Source of the DNA: Spirochaetales bacterium
GTDB taxonomy: Bacteria; Spirochaetota; Spirochaetia; DSM-27196; PWMO01
Length of the DNA stretch: 6,970 nt
NCBI GenBank assembly: GCA_007123465.1
Contig: SKLB01000085.1
Span: forward strand, 1-6,970
Direction of reading: 5' to 3'
The position numbers were made by a program, and so were the translations under genes. Positions 6,897 through 6,970 of the stretch are shown piece after piece. The notes beneath the pieces were generated by a model. It saw only the letters and a list, made by a program, of their open reading frames with translations. It was not told the DNA's origin and did no database searches. The first letter of the stretch is position 1, and the number at the start of each line of letters is the position of its first letter.

Positions 6897-6970
6897 TCAC
6901 TCGATACCGCGCAATCGATCGCGGATTTCGGCAGCGCGCTCGTAGTTTTCCTCGTCTACCGCCCGCTGCA
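6897..6970 (-). CDS. UVR-motif protein, probably McsA-like (C-terminal fragment only)
   Basis: Only the last 23 complete codons are inside the window, ending in TGA at 6899-6897; the start lies beyond the right edge. The peptide QRAVDEENYERAAEIRDRLR, followed by GIE, is a textbook UVR motif (A-v-x-x-E-x-Y-E-x-A-A-x-x-R-D-x-I/L-R). This helical hairpin ends UvrB and McsA and occurs inside UvrC and ClpC/ClpE. The motif sits at the very C-terminus, and the EENYE-x-AAEIRDRLR wording is closer to McsA (activator of the McsB protein-arginine kinase) than to UvrB, which usually has a LeFE-type motif. The fragment is too short to decide. Finding an arginine kinase (mcsB) or zinc-finger CxxC motifs just outside the window would settle it. 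Confidence 0.75.
   Translation of the reverse strand, partial: QRAVDEENYERAAEIRDRLRGIE

Noticed and set aside
6817..6900. GTG start at 6900 for lolA, overlapping the UVR gene stop
   Set aside because: It would place about 28 mostly basic residues before a normal signal peptide and has no ribosome site, whereas ATG 6816 has GAGGG at good spacing.
1..6970. Mobile elements, CRISPR repeats, RNA genes, toxin-antitoxin or defence cassettes
   Set aside because: No terminal inverted repeats, transposase or integrase motifs, regularly spaced repeats, tRNA-like folds or small two-gene cassettes were seen; the window is almost fully used by recognisable housekeeping genes.

Overview
The window is a compact block of seven co-directional genes, all on the minus strand, so transcription runs from high to low coordinates. 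Both end genes are cut by the window edges. The source looks like a diderm (outer-membrane) bacterium. A periplasmic LolA-type lipoprotein carrier requires an outer membrane. It sits beside a McsA-like UVR-domain protein, a RodZ-type shape protein, RimO and a UvrD/PcrA helicase. At a moderately high G+C content this mix fits a free-living spirochaete best, but no ribosomal RNA or marker in the window proves that, so the assignment is tentative.

In transcription order: (1) 6970-6897, the last residues of a UVR-motif protein, probably McsA-like. (2) 6816-6133, a LolA-like carrier with a signal peptide, preceded by an 80-base gap containing a candidate promoter. (3) 6132-5035, a RodZ-like protein (cytoplasmic helix-turn-helix, one membrane helix, periplasmic C-terminal domain), whose ATG directly follows the lolA stop codon. 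(4) 5013-3649, RimO, the ribosomal protein S12 methylthiotransferase, with all six expected iron-sulfur cysteines. (5) 3659-2760, an EamA/DMT-family ten-helix permease that overlaps the end of rimO by 11 bases. (6) 2717-615, a complete UvrD/PcrA superfamily 1A helicase with the RNA-polymerase-binding type of C-terminal domain. (7) 615-1 and beyond, a poorly characterised alanine-rich protein whose N-terminus resembles that of class III aminotransferases.

The junctions from lolA onward are 0, 21, -11, 42 and -1 bases, which suggests one transcription unit with translational coupling. It joins envelope biogenesis (LolA, RodZ-like), ribosome modification (RimO), small-molecule transport (EamA) and DNA repair (UvrD). 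These roles are not one pathway, so the cluster is best read as housekeeping genes packed together. I see no mobile element, CRISPR array, RNA gene, defence cassette or clear terminator, and no non-coding stretch longer than about 80 bases.

I did not find a convincing new biological system. The points most worth a second look are the leftmost partial gene, which is much richer in G+C than its neighbours and may be a degenerate PLP-fold protein; the candidate promoter ahead of lolA; and the coupled lolA/rodZ junction.
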